NCBI GenBank assembly: GCA_029558635.1 | Contig: JAKQEE010000258.1 | Location: forward strand, 109,052-173,051 | Direction: 5' to 3' | From: Pseudomonadota bacterium | Lineage (GTDB): Bacteria; Pseudomonadota; Alphaproteobacteria; Micavibrionales; Micavibrionaceae | DNA: 64,000 nt | In this document: positions 33,903 to 43,272 of the stretch, piece after piece | How positions within the stretch are numbered: the first letter of the stretch is position 1 | How the letters are laid out: every line of letters starts with the position of its first letter | Made by a program: the position numbers and the translations under genes | Notes under the pieces: generated by a model | Seen by the model: only the letters and a program-made list of their open reading frames with translations | Told to the model about the DNA's origin: nothing | Databases searched by the model: none

Positions 33903-34748
33903 TTACGCTGCTTTTTCTTGATCGTCCCGATCCCATTTCGGGGACCAGTCGGGGGCGACAATTCTGCCGTTCGGTTGTGCCAGAGCTGAAATTTTGGCCA
34001 TTTCTTCCGGGCTTAGCTCAAAGTCGAAAATCTCAAGGTTGGTTTTGAGGTGGAGCAGGTTTTCTGTTTTGGGAATGGCCACGACGCTCTCTTGTTGAAC
34101 GAGCCAGCGGAGCGCGACTTGCCCCGCTGATTTCCCGTATTTTCCGGCAATTTCAAGAAGGGTCATATCAGTGCGCACTTTGCCACGCGCCAACGGAGAA
34201 TATGCGGTCAGGAACATATCGTGTTGGCGGCAGAAATCCAGAACGGCACTTTGCGACAGGTAGGGGTGGTATTCCACCTGATCGGTGACGATTTCGGCTT
34301 CGGTTTCTTCGATAATCCGTCGCATCAGGGCGGTCGGGTAGTTCGATACACCGATCATTTTGGCCAGCCCCCAATCCTGCACCGTTTCCAGCGCCGAAAT
34401 CTGATCGCGCAACGGGATGCCCGAAACAGGCCAGTGGAGCAGAAGCAAGTCCACATAATCGGTTTTGAGTTTCTTGAGGCTTTCCTCGACACTTTTTGGG
34501 AGCGCGGACGAAGCCACACTATCCATCCAGACTTTGGTGGTCAGGAAAATGTCGGTGCGGGAAATTCCCGAAGATTTGATAGCAGTGCCAACATCGGACT
34601 CGTTGTCGTAAATCTGGGCGGTGTCGATATGGCGATACCCCAACTCAAGGGCCTTGCCGACCACATCCTGACACACCGACCCTTTCAATTCCCACGTTCC
34701 AAGACCCAACACCGGAACCTGACGGCCTTTGATCTCAACCGACTTCAT
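33903..34748 (-). CDS. aldo/keto reductase
   Basis: A 281-residue protein with the AKR barrel and catalytic residues: Asp and Tyr in YRHIDTAQIYDNE, Lys in TTKVWMDS, and His in DLLLLHWPVSG. Cofactor-site motifs IGVSNY and VAIPKTENLLHLKTNLEIFDF are also present. It reduces aldehydes or keto compounds with NADPH; it resembles 2,5-diketogluconate reductases but the substrate is unknown. Its orientation breaks the sdhCDAB order, lying reversed between sdhA and sdhB. Confidence 0.9.
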   Translation of the reverse strand: MKSVEIKGRQVPVLGLGTWELKGSVCQDVVGKALELGYRHIDTAQIYDNESDVGTAIKSSGISRTDIFLTTKVWMDSVASSALPKSVEESLKKLKTDYVDLLLLHWPVSGIPLRDQISALETVQDWGLAKMIGVSNYPTALMRRIIEETEAEIVTDQVEYHPYLSQSAVLDFCRQHDMFLTAYSPLARGKVRTDMTLLEIAGKYGKSAGQVALRWLVQQESVVAIPKTENLLHLKTNLEIFDFELSPEEMAKISALAQPNGRIVAPDWSPKWDRDDQEKAA

Positions 34749-34789
34749 CTTACTCTCCCATCAATTTTTTGATTATTCCTTACATGTTC

Positions 34790-34817
34790 AGTGTAGGCGT
34801 TTTCAGAATATTGTCCA
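34790..34817 (-). promoter_or_regulatory. probable promoter of the aldo/keto reductase gene
   Basis: On the minus strand TGGACA is followed by 16 bases and TACACT, about 40 bases before the ATG. It lies in the 192-base divergent gap shared with sdhB. Confidence 0.4.
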
Positions 34818-34863
34818 GAAAAAGAAAAGATTTTTATTTTAATAATAATATTTCAAGTTAGGC

Positions 34864-34892
34864 TTCACAAATCAGACACTACGCGGTATCCT
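34864..34892 (+). promoter_or_regulatory. probable separate promoter of sdhB
   Basis: TTCACA, 17 bases, then TATCCT, about 48 bases before the chosen sdhB start. A separate promoter is expected, since the inverted reductase gene cuts sdhB off from the sdhC promoter. Confidence 0.4.
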
Positions 34893-34940
34893 GATAAGAT
34901 AAGGTTTTCCTTTCCTCAACCCGTTTTCCGGATGCGTTTT

Positions 34941-35735
34941 ATGGCAGAGTTCAAGCTTCCCAAAAATTCCGAAGTCAAAAAGGGCAAGTCCGTCGATGTA
35001 TCGAACGGGGCCAAAAATGCCAAGTCGTTTCGTTTGTACCGTTATGACCCTGATTTAGGTGAAAATCCGCGTTACGACACCTATATGATCGACCTCGACC
35101 AGTGCGGGCCGATGGTTCTGGATGCGGTTTTGTATATCAAGAATAACGTCGATTCGAGCGTGACCTTGCGCCGTTCATGTCGCGAGGGGATTTGCGGGTC
35201 CTGTGCGATGAATATCGACGGGCTTAATACGCTGGCCTGTCTCAAGCCGATTGAAGAGGTGAAAGGTGAAGTGCGGATTACACCGCTTCCCCATTTGCCG
35301 GTGATTAAAGATTTGGTGCCGGATGTTACCCATCTAGCCGCGCAATATGCGTCAATTGAGCCGTGGATGAAAACGGAGTCTCCTGCGCCCGCGCGTGAAC
35401 GGTTGCAAAGCCCCGAAGATGCCGAACTTCTCAACGGGTCGGACGGGAAGGGGCCTGCGGCCTGTATTTTATGTTTCTGCTGTTCGACGTCGTGCCCCAG
35501 CTATTGGTGGAACGGCGACCGTTTTCTTGGTCCGTCGATTTTGCTTCAGGCGTATCGCTGGATTGCCGATACACGTGACGAGGCAACAGGCGAGCGTCTT
35601 GACCAGCTTGAAGATCCGTTCCGTTTGTACCGGTGTCACACCATTATGAACTGTACGCGGACTTGCCCCAAGGGGCTTAATCCGGCCAAGGCTATCGCCG
35701 AGATTAAAAAGTTGATGGTGGCACGTAGTGCTTAA
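34941..35735 (+). CDS. sdhB: succinate dehydrogenase iron-sulfur subunit
   Basis: Start ATG 34941 ([10 protein letters not shown]) matches the family; ATG 34932 is nine bases upstream. The 264-residue protein has a ferredoxin-type [2Fe-2S] site ([22 protein letters not shown]), then [16 protein letters not shown] and [17 protein letters not shown] for the [4Fe-4S] and [3Fe-4S] centres. It passes electrons from SdhA to the SdhCD quinone site. It is separated from sdhA by a small gene and an inverted reductase gene. Confidence 0.97.
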   Translation: MAEFKLPKNSEVKKGKSVDVSNGAKNAKSFRLYRYDPDLGENPRYDTYMIDLDQCGPMVLDAVLYIKNNVDSSVTLRRSCREGICGSCAMNIDGLNTLACLKPIEEVKGEVRITPLPHLPVIKDLVPDVTHLAAQYASIEPWMKTESPAPARERLQSPEDAELLNGSDGKGPAACILCFCCSTSCPSYWWNGDRFLGPSILLQAYRWIADTRDEATGERLDQLEDPFRLYRCHTIMNCTRTCPKGLNPAKAIAEIKKLMVARSA

Positions 35736-35766
35736 TTTTGTTTATTTCTTTTAGGGAGGAAAAAGT

Positions 35767-36201
35767 ATGGACCCACAAATTCTTCAGGATCTTATCACGT
35801 CGTGGCTGATGCCCTCGTTTTTGAGTGCCGTTGTTGCCTTTCTTCTGGGCTTGATCTGGTATCATCCCAAAGTTTTGGGCGGCAAGTGGTTTGAAGCTCG
35901 TGAAATATCTTCTGACGATCTGAAACGTGGTGCACATCCGTTTATCTTATCGTTTCCGTTGTGGTTTCTGACAGCTTTGTTTTACACGTTCATGTTGATC
36001 TACATGAATATTGATAGCGGTGCGGAAATCTTTTTGATGTCGTGTTTGCTGTGGGTTGCTTTTGCCATGCCGCCGATTGTGATGGGATCGCTGTATACCG
36101 GTTATCCATTTGCGGCGGTGGCGATTGATGCCTCGTATCAGCTGGCAGGGTATTACGCTCTGGCTTTGACGCATATGGCGCTTAAGGCACTGGGAATATA
36201 A
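35767..36201 (+). CDS. DUF1761 family membrane protein
   Basis: A 144-residue protein with four predicted membrane helices and the family motif GLIWYHPKVLGGKWFE after the first helix, followed by FPLWFLTALFYTFML. GGGAGGA lies just before the ATG. The function of DUF1761 proteins is not known. It is downstream of sdhB by 31 bases and may be co-transcribed. It converges on the DUF167 gene with a one-base gap. Confidence 0.8.
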   Translation: MDPQILQDLITSWLMPSFLSAVVAFLLGLIWYHPKVLGGKWFEAREISSDDLKRGAHPFILSFPLWFLTALFYTFMLIYMNIDSGAEIFLMSCLLWVAFAMPPIVMGSLYTGYPFAAVAIDASYQLAGYYALALTHMALKALGI

Positions 36202-36202
36202 T

Positions 36203-36475
36203 TTATATTTCTGATTCAGGCTTATTGGGAACGGATAGGACTTTGTTTCTGTCCGTTTCGCCTTTTTCGATGACAATTTGTGTTTTTGGAATTTTCCATT
36301 CTTTCGCGATCAGGTCGATCATCGCTTTATTAGCTTTGCCTTTTTCGGGAACGGCGGTGACCGAAATTTTAAGGACCTGCCTGCCGTCCCCGTCTTTATC
36401 CCATCCGGTGATGGCAGTACGGGATGCTTTCGGGGTCAGGCGCACGACAAAGGTAAAGCGTGTGCCCCCTACCAA
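36203..36475 (-). CDS. DUF167/YggU family protein
   Basis: A 90-residue protein with the family core VVRLTPKASRTAITGW and AVPEKGKANKAMIDLIAKEWKIPKTQIVIEKGETDRNKVL. The fold is small and alpha/beta, and the function is not established. It overlaps the end of the NAD kinase gene by seven bases, so the two are co-transcribed. In many related genomes it is found next to yggT, which here lies 16 kb away. Confidence 0.88.
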   Translation of the reverse strand: MVGGTRFTFVVRLTPKASRTAITGWDKDGDGRQVLKISVTAVPEKGKANKAMIDLIAKEWKIPKTQIVIEKGETDRNKVLSVPNKPESEI

Positions 36476-37227
36476 GAGAATTGTTCCTTGAGGATGCGTT
36501 CTTCGAGAGAGTGGCCGGAATTGAAAATCAGGGTGCGTGTGATGTCACGGTTTTCCCAAATTTCGACGCTCGCGATATCGCGGACTTCGAAATCGTCAGC
36601 GGTGGCGCTCACGGGGCGTCCTTCGGGATCGTGGATATCGAAGCGAATGCGGGCTGATGCGGGAAGCAACGCTCCACGCCAGCGTCTGGGGCGGAACGCA
36701 CTGATGGGGGTCAGGGCCAAAATATTGGTCGAGAGCGGAATGATCGGGCCGTGGGCCGAAAGGTTATAGGCCGTGCTACCCGCTGGTGTGGCCACCATGA
36801 TGCCGTCGCAGATCAGCTCTTCCATACGGATGACGTCATCGACGGTGATGCGGATTTTCGCGGCTTGACGTACTTCACGCAGAAGCGATACTTCGTTGAA
36901 GGCTGTCGCTTTCTCGGTTTTACCGTCCAGTGTTGTGGCCAGCATGCCCAACGGATGGATTGTGACGCGCTCCGCATTCGTGATGTTTTCTATCAGGTTT
37001 TCAGACGAATAGCCGTTCATCAGGAAGCCAACCGATCCGCGGTTCATGCCGTAAATCGGCAGGTTGGTGTCGGCTGTGGCACGCAGGGCGGACAGGAGTG
37101 TCCCGTCCCCTCCCAGAGCCACGACGACTTCTGCGTTATTCAGGTTGCATTGTCCGTACTTCGCCACCAGTTCGTTTTTGGCGGTTCGGGCTTCGTCGGA
37201 AGTGTTGGCAAAGAAATGGATTTTCAT
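36469..37227 (-). CDS. nadK: NAD kinase
   Basis: A 252-residue protein with the kinase motif VVALGGDGTLLSAL, GMNRGSVGFLMN, the conserved NEVSLLRE, and DGIMVATPAGSTAYNLSAHGPI. It phosphorylates NAD to NADP. It has no signal or membrane region. It is the first gene of the pair with DUF167. A 137-base gap separates it from the divergent 65-residue gene. Confidence 0.95.
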   Translation of the reverse strand: MKIHFFANTSDEARTAKNELVAKYGQCNLNNAEVVVALGGDGTLLSALRATADTNLPIYGMNRGSVGFLMNGYSSENLIENITNAERVTIHPLGMLATTLDGKTEKATAFNEVSLLREVRQAAKIRITVDDVIRMEELICDGIMVATPAGSTAYNLSAHGPIIPLSTNILALTPISAFRPRRWRGALLPASARIRFDIHDPEGRPVSATADDFEVRDIASVEIWENRDITRTLIFNSGHSLEERILKEQFSW

Positions 37228-37309
37228 TTTCAGGCTTGTTCCTGATTAAGTAATTTTTAAGAAATGTTTCATAGTTTTAGCCGCTTTTTGACGGAATGAC
37301 AAAAAGAAC

Positions 37310-37338
37310 TTGCTTTCTGGTCATAAAATCACTATCTA
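37310..37338 (+). promoter_or_regulatory. promoter of the 65-aa gene
   Basis: TTGCTT, 17 bases, then TATCTA, about 27 bases before the small gene's ATG, which also has AGAGGA upstream. It supports the small gene being real. Confidence 0.45.
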
Positions 37339-37364
37339 TGGGCGCGTAATAAGAGGATAAGAAT

Positions 37365-37562
37365 ATGTTAAATAATATGGGCGGCGGACAAAAAGCTAAA
37401 CCTAAAACCGTGCAAGGTGCGTGGTCTTTTGCATCTTTGCCGATGCCGTCCCAGTCCGATGCCGGTAAGGGCCAAACGTCCCAATTTGGTGCTGTGCCCC
37501 AACCGTCGTCAACATCGTCGTCTGCTGCCCAGCAGCCGATTCGCCAGAGTCAGTTCTGCTAA
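37365..37562 (+). CDS. small hypothetical Ser/Gln/Gly-rich protein
   Basis: A 65-residue low-complexity protein beginning [22 protein letters not shown] and ending QSQFC. It is rich in Ser, Gln, Pro and Gly, so probably disordered. It has a ribosome site and a promoter-like sequence, and its stop overlaps the acs stop by four bases. No family is recognised. Confidence 0.5.
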   Translation: MLNNMGGGQKAKPKTVQGAWSFASLPMPSQSDAGKGQTSQFGAVPQPSSTSSSAAQQPIRQSQFC

Positions 37563-39493
37563 ACTGTCCGATTTTTAATCAGTTCTTCGACCACAGCCGG
37601 ATCGGCCAGAGTGGATGTATCCCCCAGGCTATCCAGTTCATTCGCTGAAATTTTCCGCAAAATCCGTCGCATAATTTTCCCCGAGCGTGTTTTGGGCAGG
37701 TTGGGTGCCCATTGAACCACATCGGGTGTGGCAATTGGGCCGATGATGGTGCGCACCTTCTTGATGATTTCCTTTTTGGTTTCATCGTTCATTTCGAATC
37801 CTTCATGCAAGGTGACATAGGCGTAGATGCCCTGTCCCTTGATGTCGTGCGGGAAGCCGACGACAGCGGATTCCGATACGGCGTGATGTTCGCCGATGGC
37901 GCTTTCGATTTCTGCGGTTCCCAAACGGTGGCCGGAGACATTGATCACGTCATCGACACGTCCGGTAATCCAGTAATATCCGTCTTCATCTCGTCGTGCG
38001 CCGTCGCCGGTGACGTACATACCTTTGAAGGTGGTGAAATAGGTTTGTCTGAAGCGGGCATGATCTTTATAGACCGTGCGCATTTGTCCCGGCCAGCTGT
38101 CGAGAATAACCAGATTGCCTTCGGTTGCGCCTTCAAGGATGTGACCTTCATTATCGACCAGTGCAGGTTTGATGCCGAAGAAGGGGAGGGTGGCTGAACC
38201 CGGTTTGGTGGTGGTGGCTCCGGGGAGAGGTGTGATCATATGCCCGCCGGTTTCGGTTTGCCACCACGTGTCAACGACCGGACATTTATCCTGGCCGATG
38301 ACATGATAATACCACAGCCATGCTTCGTGGTTGATCGGTTCGCCCACGGTTCCGAGAATGCGTAAGCTTGCGCGCGATGTCTCATGAACCCACTCGTCCC
38401 CTTGCTTGTGGAGGGAGCGGATGGCGGTCGGTGCGGTGTAGAAAATATTAACCTTGTGCTTATCCACCACCTGCCAAAATCTTGACCAGTCGGGATAGTT
38501 CGGCACGCCTTCGAAAATGAGCGAGGTCGCGCCGTTGGCTAGCGGTCCATAGACGATGTAGGAATGACCCGTGACCCAGCCCACATCGGCGGTACACCAA
38601 TAGATTTCCCCGTCATGGTAATCGAACGTCCATTGATGGGTGAGGGACGCGTAAACCAGATAACCTCCGGTGGTATGCAGTACGCCTTTGGGTTTTCCGG
38701 TCGATCCGGATGTGTAGAGGATGAAGAGCGGGTCTTCGGCGCTCATCGGTTCACACGGGCAGTCAGTGCTTTGCGTATCCACAACTTCGTGCCACCAGAG
38801 ATCACGGCCCGCAGTCCAGTTGATGTCGCCGCCCGTGCGTCTTAAGACCAGAACATTCTTGACGTCGGGGCAATGTGCGAGCGCCGCGTCGGTATTGGCC
38901 TTGAGAGGGACTTTCTTGCCGCCGCGCAATCCTTCATCGGCAGTGATGATAAAGGTCGACTCACAATCCAGTATCCGGTCGCGCAGGGATTCCGGTGAGA
39001 ACCCGCCAAAGACGACGGAATGGATCGCACCAATGCGTGCGCAGGCGAGCATGGCGTATGTGGCCTCTAACACCATCGGCATATAGATGGTCACGCGGTC
39101 GCCTTTTCCCACGCCGTGGTGTTTCATGGCGTTTGCTAGTTTCGAGACATTATCTTTTAATTCTGCATAGGTGACGTGTTTACTCTCATTCGGGTTGTCG
39201 CCTTCGAAGATTAATGCGGTTTGGTCGGCGCGGGCGGGGAGGTGGCGGTCGATGCAGTTGTGACAGGCATTGAGTATTCCGTCTTCATACCATTTGATGG
39301 ATATATCGCCTTCGAAGCTCGTGTTTTTGATAATGGTCGGGAATTTGTCCCATGTGATGCGCTTTGCCATCTCCATCCAGAATGCGTCAGGGTCGTTCAC
39401 CGATTGTGTGTAAAGTTCCCGATATTTTTCGGCTGTAATATATGCGCTTTTTACAAGTGACGCAGGTGGATCAAAATGTTCCGTAACGGACAT
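37559..39493 (-). CDS. acs: acetate-CoA ligase (acetyl-CoA synthetase)
   Basis: A 644-residue protein of normal length. It has the AMP-binding motif [69 protein letters not shown], and the acetylation-site lysine in [14 protein letters not shown]. It makes acetyl-CoA from acetate through acetyl-AMP. Start MSVTEHF has GGGGG seven bases upstream. It is convergent with the 65-residue gene. Confidence 0.97.
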   Translation of the reverse strand: MSVTEHFDPPASLVKSAYITAEKYRELYTQSVNDPDAFWMEMAKRITWDKFPTIIKNTSFEGDISIKWYEDGILNACHNCIDRHLPARADQTALIFEGDNPNESKHVTYAELKDNVSKLANAMKHHGVGKGDRVTIYMPMVLEATYAMLACARIGAIHSVVFGGFSPESLRDRILDCESTFIITADEGLRGGKKVPLKANTDAALAHCPDVKNVLVLRRTGGDINWTAGRDLWWHEVVDTQSTDCPCEPMSAEDPLFILYTSGSTGKPKGVLHTTGGYLVYASLTHQWTFDYHDGEIYWCTADVGWVTGHSYIVYGPLANGATSLIFEGVPNYPDWSRFWQVVDKHKVNIFYTAPTAIRSLHKQGDEWVHETSRASLRILGTVGEPINHEAWLWYYHVIGQDKCPVVDTWWQTETGGHMITPLPGATTTKPGSATLPFFGIKPALVDNEGHILEGATEGNLVILDSWPGQMRTVYKDHARFRQTYFTTFKGMYVTGDGARRDEDGYYWITGRVDDVINVSGHRLGTAEIESAIGEHHAVSESAVVGFPHDIKGQGIYAYVTLHEGFEMNDETKKEIIKKVRTIIGPIATPDVVQWAPNLPKTRSGKIMRRILRKISANELDSLGDTSTLADPAVVEELIKNRTV

Positions 39494-39592
39494 GGATTAC
39501 CCCCAGTGTTATTGAAATCTTAAAGAATATCTTTCGAGTCTAACACGGTTGGAATGTGAAAATCATTATGCAGCGCAATATTCGGGGGAACG

Positions 39593-40300
39593 TCAGGCGG
39601 CAATCTTTGCCAATGACAGGAATTGTTGCAACCGCTCGGTTTGCGGGGATTCAAGGATGGAGGCAGGGCCTTGTTCCGCGATTTTGCCGTTATCCATGAA
39701 GATCACCTGATCGGCGGCTTCCTTGGCAAAGCCGAGCGAGTGTGTAATCAGAAAAACGCCAATGCCGCGTTCCTTGAGGTGGGTCAGTTTTTCGAGAATC
39801 TTGGCGGTTTGTTCGACATCAAGCGCGGACGTGATTTCATCGAGCAGCACATATTTCGGGTTGAGGATCAGGGCGCGGGCCATGGCAACCCGTTGACGTT
39901 GGCCGACCGAAGTCTGGTTCGGGAATTTATCAATGAAATGATCCATCTCGAAAAGCTGGATCAGGCCGTCCATGTCTTTGTCCGCTTGCGGGTTGTGGTT
40001 GCGGGCGGGCAGCATAATGTTTTCACGCAAGGTGAGGTGCGGCCAGAGGAAGAGCGACTGGAACACCGCGGTGACTTTGGGCCACGGGGTACTTATTCCG
40101 AAGCGGAGATGTTTGTCATCAAGAATGATCTCGCCTTTATCGCTGTGCTCAAGAAGGCAGAGCATACGCAGCAACGTGGTCTTTCCCGTACCGGACGGGC
40201 CGATCACGCAGGTGATCTCTCCGGCCTTGATGTCCATGTCAATGCCGTCCAGAATTTTCCGGTGGTCGTAGGATTTATGGATGTTGCGAGCGGAGAGCAT
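39593..40300 (-). CDS. amino-acid-type ABC transporter ATP-binding protein
   Basis: A 235-residue ATPase with Walker A GPSGTGKTT, a signature region TSVGQRQRVAMARAL (SVGQR in place of LSGGQ), Walker B YVLLDEITSALD and the H-loop LITHSL. It is of the polar amino acid (GlnQ/HisP) class by similarity. It is the last gene of permease, binding protein, ATPase. The signature Ser-Val-Gly-Gln form is a divergence from most relatives. Confidence 0.9.
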   Translation of the reverse strand: MLSARNIHKSYDHRKILDGIDMDIKAGEITCVIGPSGTGKTTLLRMLCLLEHSDKGEIILDDKHLRFGISTPWPKVTAVFQSLFLWPHLTLRENIMLPARNHNPQADKDMDGLIQLFEMDHFIDKFPNQTSVGQRQRVAMARALILNPKYVLLDEITSALDVEQTAKILEKLTHLKERGIGVFLITHSLGFAKEAADQVIFMDNGKIAEQGPASILESPQTERLQQFLSLAKIAA

Positions 40301-40309
40301 GGTCGGGCC

Positions 40310-41152
40310 TTATTTCTGGATTTCGTAGGGTTTGGCGACCGGAAGAACCGCACCGGGGTATTCTTCGTATTTTTTGAGAATCCTGTCCATCATCCCGCCG
40401 TTGATAAGCTGCATGAAGGCTGTGTTTAACATGATTTCGAATTGGTGGTCGGCTTGGGGAAAGGCGATGGTGCTGGCAAAAACACGGACCGGTTGAGTGG
40501 CGGCGGCATTTTTGATTTCCCCCGGGTTCATTTCCTCAAACCTGAACCCGTCCCGAAAGGCCAAAAATGTAACGTCGGCCTTGCCTGTTGCGACATTCAT
40601 TAAATTGTCCGTAATGTCTGTCAGGTTTGGCAAAGATACGACTTGTGCCTTTGGAAAGTCCTGGGCGGCGATCATTCCTGCAATCATTCCATCGGATGAG
40701 GAAATGCGGATGGATGGATCGTTGATGGCCATGATGTCCTTGTCAAAACGGGTATCATCTGCGCGGACGAATGCCCCGACCGGCATATAGTAGAGCGGGG
40801 TCGAAAATCCGATATAGCCGAGTTTGGCTTGATAAGGGTTTTGCCAGTACCCGAAGCAGATGGCGTCATAGCGTCCATTCTGCAACCCCGGATCCATGTT
40901 TGCAAAACCGACCTCTTCGCTCCAGTCGATTCTAAGATCGAGTATTTTGGCTGCAGATTCCATGACATCGTAAATAATGCCGGACATTTGGCCGGTGTTT
41001 TGATCCTTGATGATGTGCGGTGGCAGAACAACATAACCGCAGCGGATGGTTTTGGTGCGTATAACCCGCTTGTAAGTCGATTCTTTTGCGTCTTGGGCAA
41101 GGGCAGGGATGGCAAATGATATGAGGGCAAACAGGATCAGAAGTTTTTTCAT
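40310..41152 (-). CDS. ABC transporter periplasmic substrate-binding protein (family 3)
   Basis: A 280-residue protein with a signal peptide ending PALA and the family 3 fold: TIRCGYVVLPPHIIKDQNTGQMSGIIYDVMESAAKILDLRIDW and GRYDAICFGYW. It delivers a small solute, probably an amino acid or related acid, to the permease next to it. It is clearly related to the binding protein inside the sdh operon. It is 9 bases upstream of the ATPase gene. Confidence 0.87.
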   Translation of the reverse strand: MKKLLILFALISFAIPALAQDAKESTYKRVIRTKTIRCGYVVLPPHIIKDQNTGQMSGIIYDVMESAAKILDLRIDWSEEVGFANMDPGLQNGRYDAICFGYWQNPYQAKLGYIGFSTPLYYMPVGAFVRADDTRFDKDIMAINDPSIRISSSDGMIAGMIAAQDFPKAQVVSLPNLTDITDNLMNVATGKADVTFLAFRDGFRFEEMNPGEIKNAAATQPVRVFASTIAFPQADHQFEIMLNTAFMQLINGGMMDRILKKYEEYPGAVLPVAKPYEIQK

Positions 41153-41153
41153 G

Positions 41154-41819
41154 TTATTGCTCCGACAGGTTACGGGTGTAGCGTTTTTTGAGCCAGAAGG
41201 CGAAGGCGTTGACCGGAAGGCAGACGGCCAGAAAGAAAAATCCGAGGGCGGTGTAAATTTCGACAGGGCGGTAGATCTGGGCGTTGATGCGTTGGGCCAC
41301 GCGGAAAATTTCCTCGACCGAAATCAATGACGAGAAAAGCGTGGTGTGGAGCATCGCGACTTGCAGCAACAGCAGCGGCGGAATGGTTTCACGCAGGATC
41401 AGCGGTAACTGGATTTTGAAAATTGTTTGTTTGCGGGTGAGGCCCGTTACTCTGGCGGCGGTCAGATATTGTTTGGGGAAATCGTGGAGCGCGCCGCGCA
41501 CGATGTCGGCGACTGCAAAAATATTGACAAAGGAAAGGGTAAAGGCCGCCGTATAAAACGGGTCGATGACCACGTCAAACATCGCCTGAACCGGATAATG
41601 GAGCCAGAATAGAAAGACCAGCAGGGGAATGCCGCCCAGCAGGAACGAAAATCCGTGGGAGGGAAAGCCCACGCCCTTCGGGAACTTGTTGCCGGCCAGA
41701 CCCAGTGCGCCGCCCAAAATCAGGCCGGCGGTCCAGATAATCGCACATAGCTGGAGAGTCACCTTTAGTCCGCTTAAAAATGCCGGATAATAGGTGGTTA
41801 GAATATCCCAAACGCTCAT
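41154..41819 (-). CDS. ABC transporter permease (amino-acid type)
   Basis: A 221-residue membrane protein with about five helices. LTAARVTGLTRKQTIFKIQLPLILRETIPPL resembles the EAA loop that contacts the ATPase. Only one permease gene is present, so it would act as a homodimer. It is first in the three-gene operon and its stop is one base from the binding-protein start. Confidence 0.88.
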   Translation of the reverse strand: MSVWDILTTYYPAFLSGLKVTLQLCAIIWTAGLILGGALGLAGNKFPKGVGFPSHGFSFLLGGIPLLVFLFWLHYPVQAMFDVVIDPFYTAAFTLSFVNIFAVADIVRGALHDFPKQYLTAARVTGLTRKQTIFKIQLPLILRETIPPLLLLQVAMLHTTLFSSLISVEEIFRVAQRINAQIYRPVEIYTALGFFFLAVCLPVNAFAFWLKKRYTRNLSEQ

Positions 41820-41871
41820 GTGTCAAATCCCTTGAATTTGGGAGAAATCCTAGAGGATTGAGGGGGCTAAA

Positions 41872-42279
41872 TCAAGGTTTTACGCCGCCCAGTTCACAAA
41901 GAATTTGCCATTCTTCGTCTGTAATCGGCATGACCGACAGGCGGGATTGTCGGATCAGGGCAATGTTTTCAAGTCTGGGGTCGGATTTGATCTGGGCGAG
42001 AGGTAAAGGTGTTTTAAACGGTTTCTTGCAGGCGACATCGACCAAGACAAAACGTTCATCCAGTGGGTCGGGGTAATGTTCGCGCTTCACCTCCATGATG
42101 CCGACGATTTCCTTTCCGATATTGGAATGGTAAAAGAAAACCTGTTCACCGCGTTTCATCGCCTTCATGTTGTTGCGGGCCTGATAATTGCGGACATCGT
42201 CCCACGGGGCCACACCTTTTTGTTTCAGGTCATCCCACGAAAATACATTCGGTTCCGATTTCATCAGCCAATATGCCAT
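41872..42279 (-). CDS. EVE domain-containing protein
   Basis: A 135-residue protein covering one EVE domain: YWLMKSEPNVFSWDDLKQKG, the conserved RNYQARNNMKAMKRGEQVFFYHSN, and the C-terminal ALIRQSRLSVMPITDEEW. EVE proteins (YTH-related PUA-like fold) bind modified bases in RNA or DNA; some are linked to tRNA or thiouridine modification. GGGGAG lies before the ATG. It starts where gpsA ends, so the two are co-transcribed. Confidence 0.92.
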   Translation of the reverse strand: MAYWLMKSEPNVFSWDDLKQKGVAPWDDVRNYQARNNMKAMKRGEQVFFYHSNIGKEIVGIMEVKREHYPDPLDERFVLVDVACKKPFKTPLPLAQIKSDPRLENIALIRQSRLSVMPITDEEWQILCELGGVKP

Positions 42280-43272
42280 TTACTCCCCCTCCTCCCGTTG
42301 CGGGCGGGTGAGGATTTGGTCGATGGCGGATGTGATCGGCAGCGCGTTGTAGAGGCACTCGTAAATCGCTTTGGTGATCGGCATATCGACGTTATGTTCT
42401 TTGGCGAGGTCGTGCGTGGCCTTTGCTGTCTGTACGCCTTCGGTGACGGAATTTCTTCCCGCGAGGATTTCTTCCAATGGTTTGCCGGAGGCCAGTTCCG
42501 CGCCCAATGAAAAATTGCGGGATGTCATGCTGGAACAGGTCAGCATCATGTCACCGACGCCACATTGCCCCATCAGAGTTTCGCGTTTGCCGCCCAGTGA
42601 AACGGCGAGGCGTGCGATTTCGGCCAAGCCTCGCGTGACGAGGGCTGCGCGCGCGCTTTCACCCAGCCCCAGCCCGTGAACGATGCCGCACGCAATGGCG
42701 ATGACGTTTTTCACCGCGCCGCCGGTTTGCGCTCCGATCACGTCATTTGTGGTGTAGAGGCGCAAGTTCCTTGCGGTCAAAAGTTTGACAATTTGTTCGC
42801 CGGTGGTTTTGTTGGCGGCGGCGAGGGTCGAGGCGCTAGGGAGGCCGCGGCTGATTTCTTTGGCAAAGTTCGGGCCGGTGAGAAAGGCAATCTCGGCCTT
42901 CGGGGTTTCCTCGGTCGCGACGGTCGAGAGGAGTTTATGGGTTTGGGTCTCGATCCCCTTGGCGCAGATGACCATTTTTTGATGGTCGCGCAGCAGGGGG
43001 CCAAGGAGTTTGAGGTTCGTGCGCAAAAATTGCGCGGGTGTGACGTTCAAAATCACATCGGCACTTGATACGCTGGCCAGATCGGTCGTGATGTCGATCG
43101 ATTTGTGCAGATCGATGTCGGGCAGGTAGTCGGTATTGCGGCCCGTCTCACTCATGCGCGCGGCCAAATCCGCATCACGCGACCACAAGGTTACGTCGTG
43201 GCCTGCTGTGGCGTAGCATTGCGCCAATGCTGTTCCCCATGCGCCTGCGCCGATCACTGAAATTTTGGTCAT
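42280..43272 (-). CDS. gpsA: glycerol-3-phosphate dehydrogenase (NAD(P)+)
   Basis: Start ATG 43272 (MTKISVIGAGAWGTALAQCYA); the track's extra residues overlap tsaD in another frame. The 330-residue protein has the dinucleotide motif GAGAWGTALA, the LTGPNFAKEI region, catalytic-type lysines around AVKNVIAIACGI, and GMVGDMMLTCSS-like GQCGVGDMMLTCSS. It makes glycerol-3-phosphate for phospholipids. Its ATG overlaps the tsaD stop by four bases, and the EVE gene follows. Confidence 0.95.
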   Translation of the reverse strand: MTKISVIGAGAWGTALAQCYATAGHDVTLWSRDADLAARMSETGRNTDYLPDIDLHKSIDITTDLASVSSADVILNVTPAQFLRTNLKLLGPLLRDHQKMVICAKGIETQTHKLLSTVATEETPKAEIAFLTGPNFAKEISRGLPSASTLAAANKTTGEQIVKLLTARNLRLYTTNDVIGAQTGGAVKNVIAIACGIVHGLGLGESARAALVTRGLAEIARLAVSLGGKRETLMGQCGVGDMMLTCSSMTSRNFSLGAELASGKPLEEILAGRNSVTEGVQTAKATHDLAKEHNVDMPITKAIYECLYNALPITSAIDQILTRPQREEGE

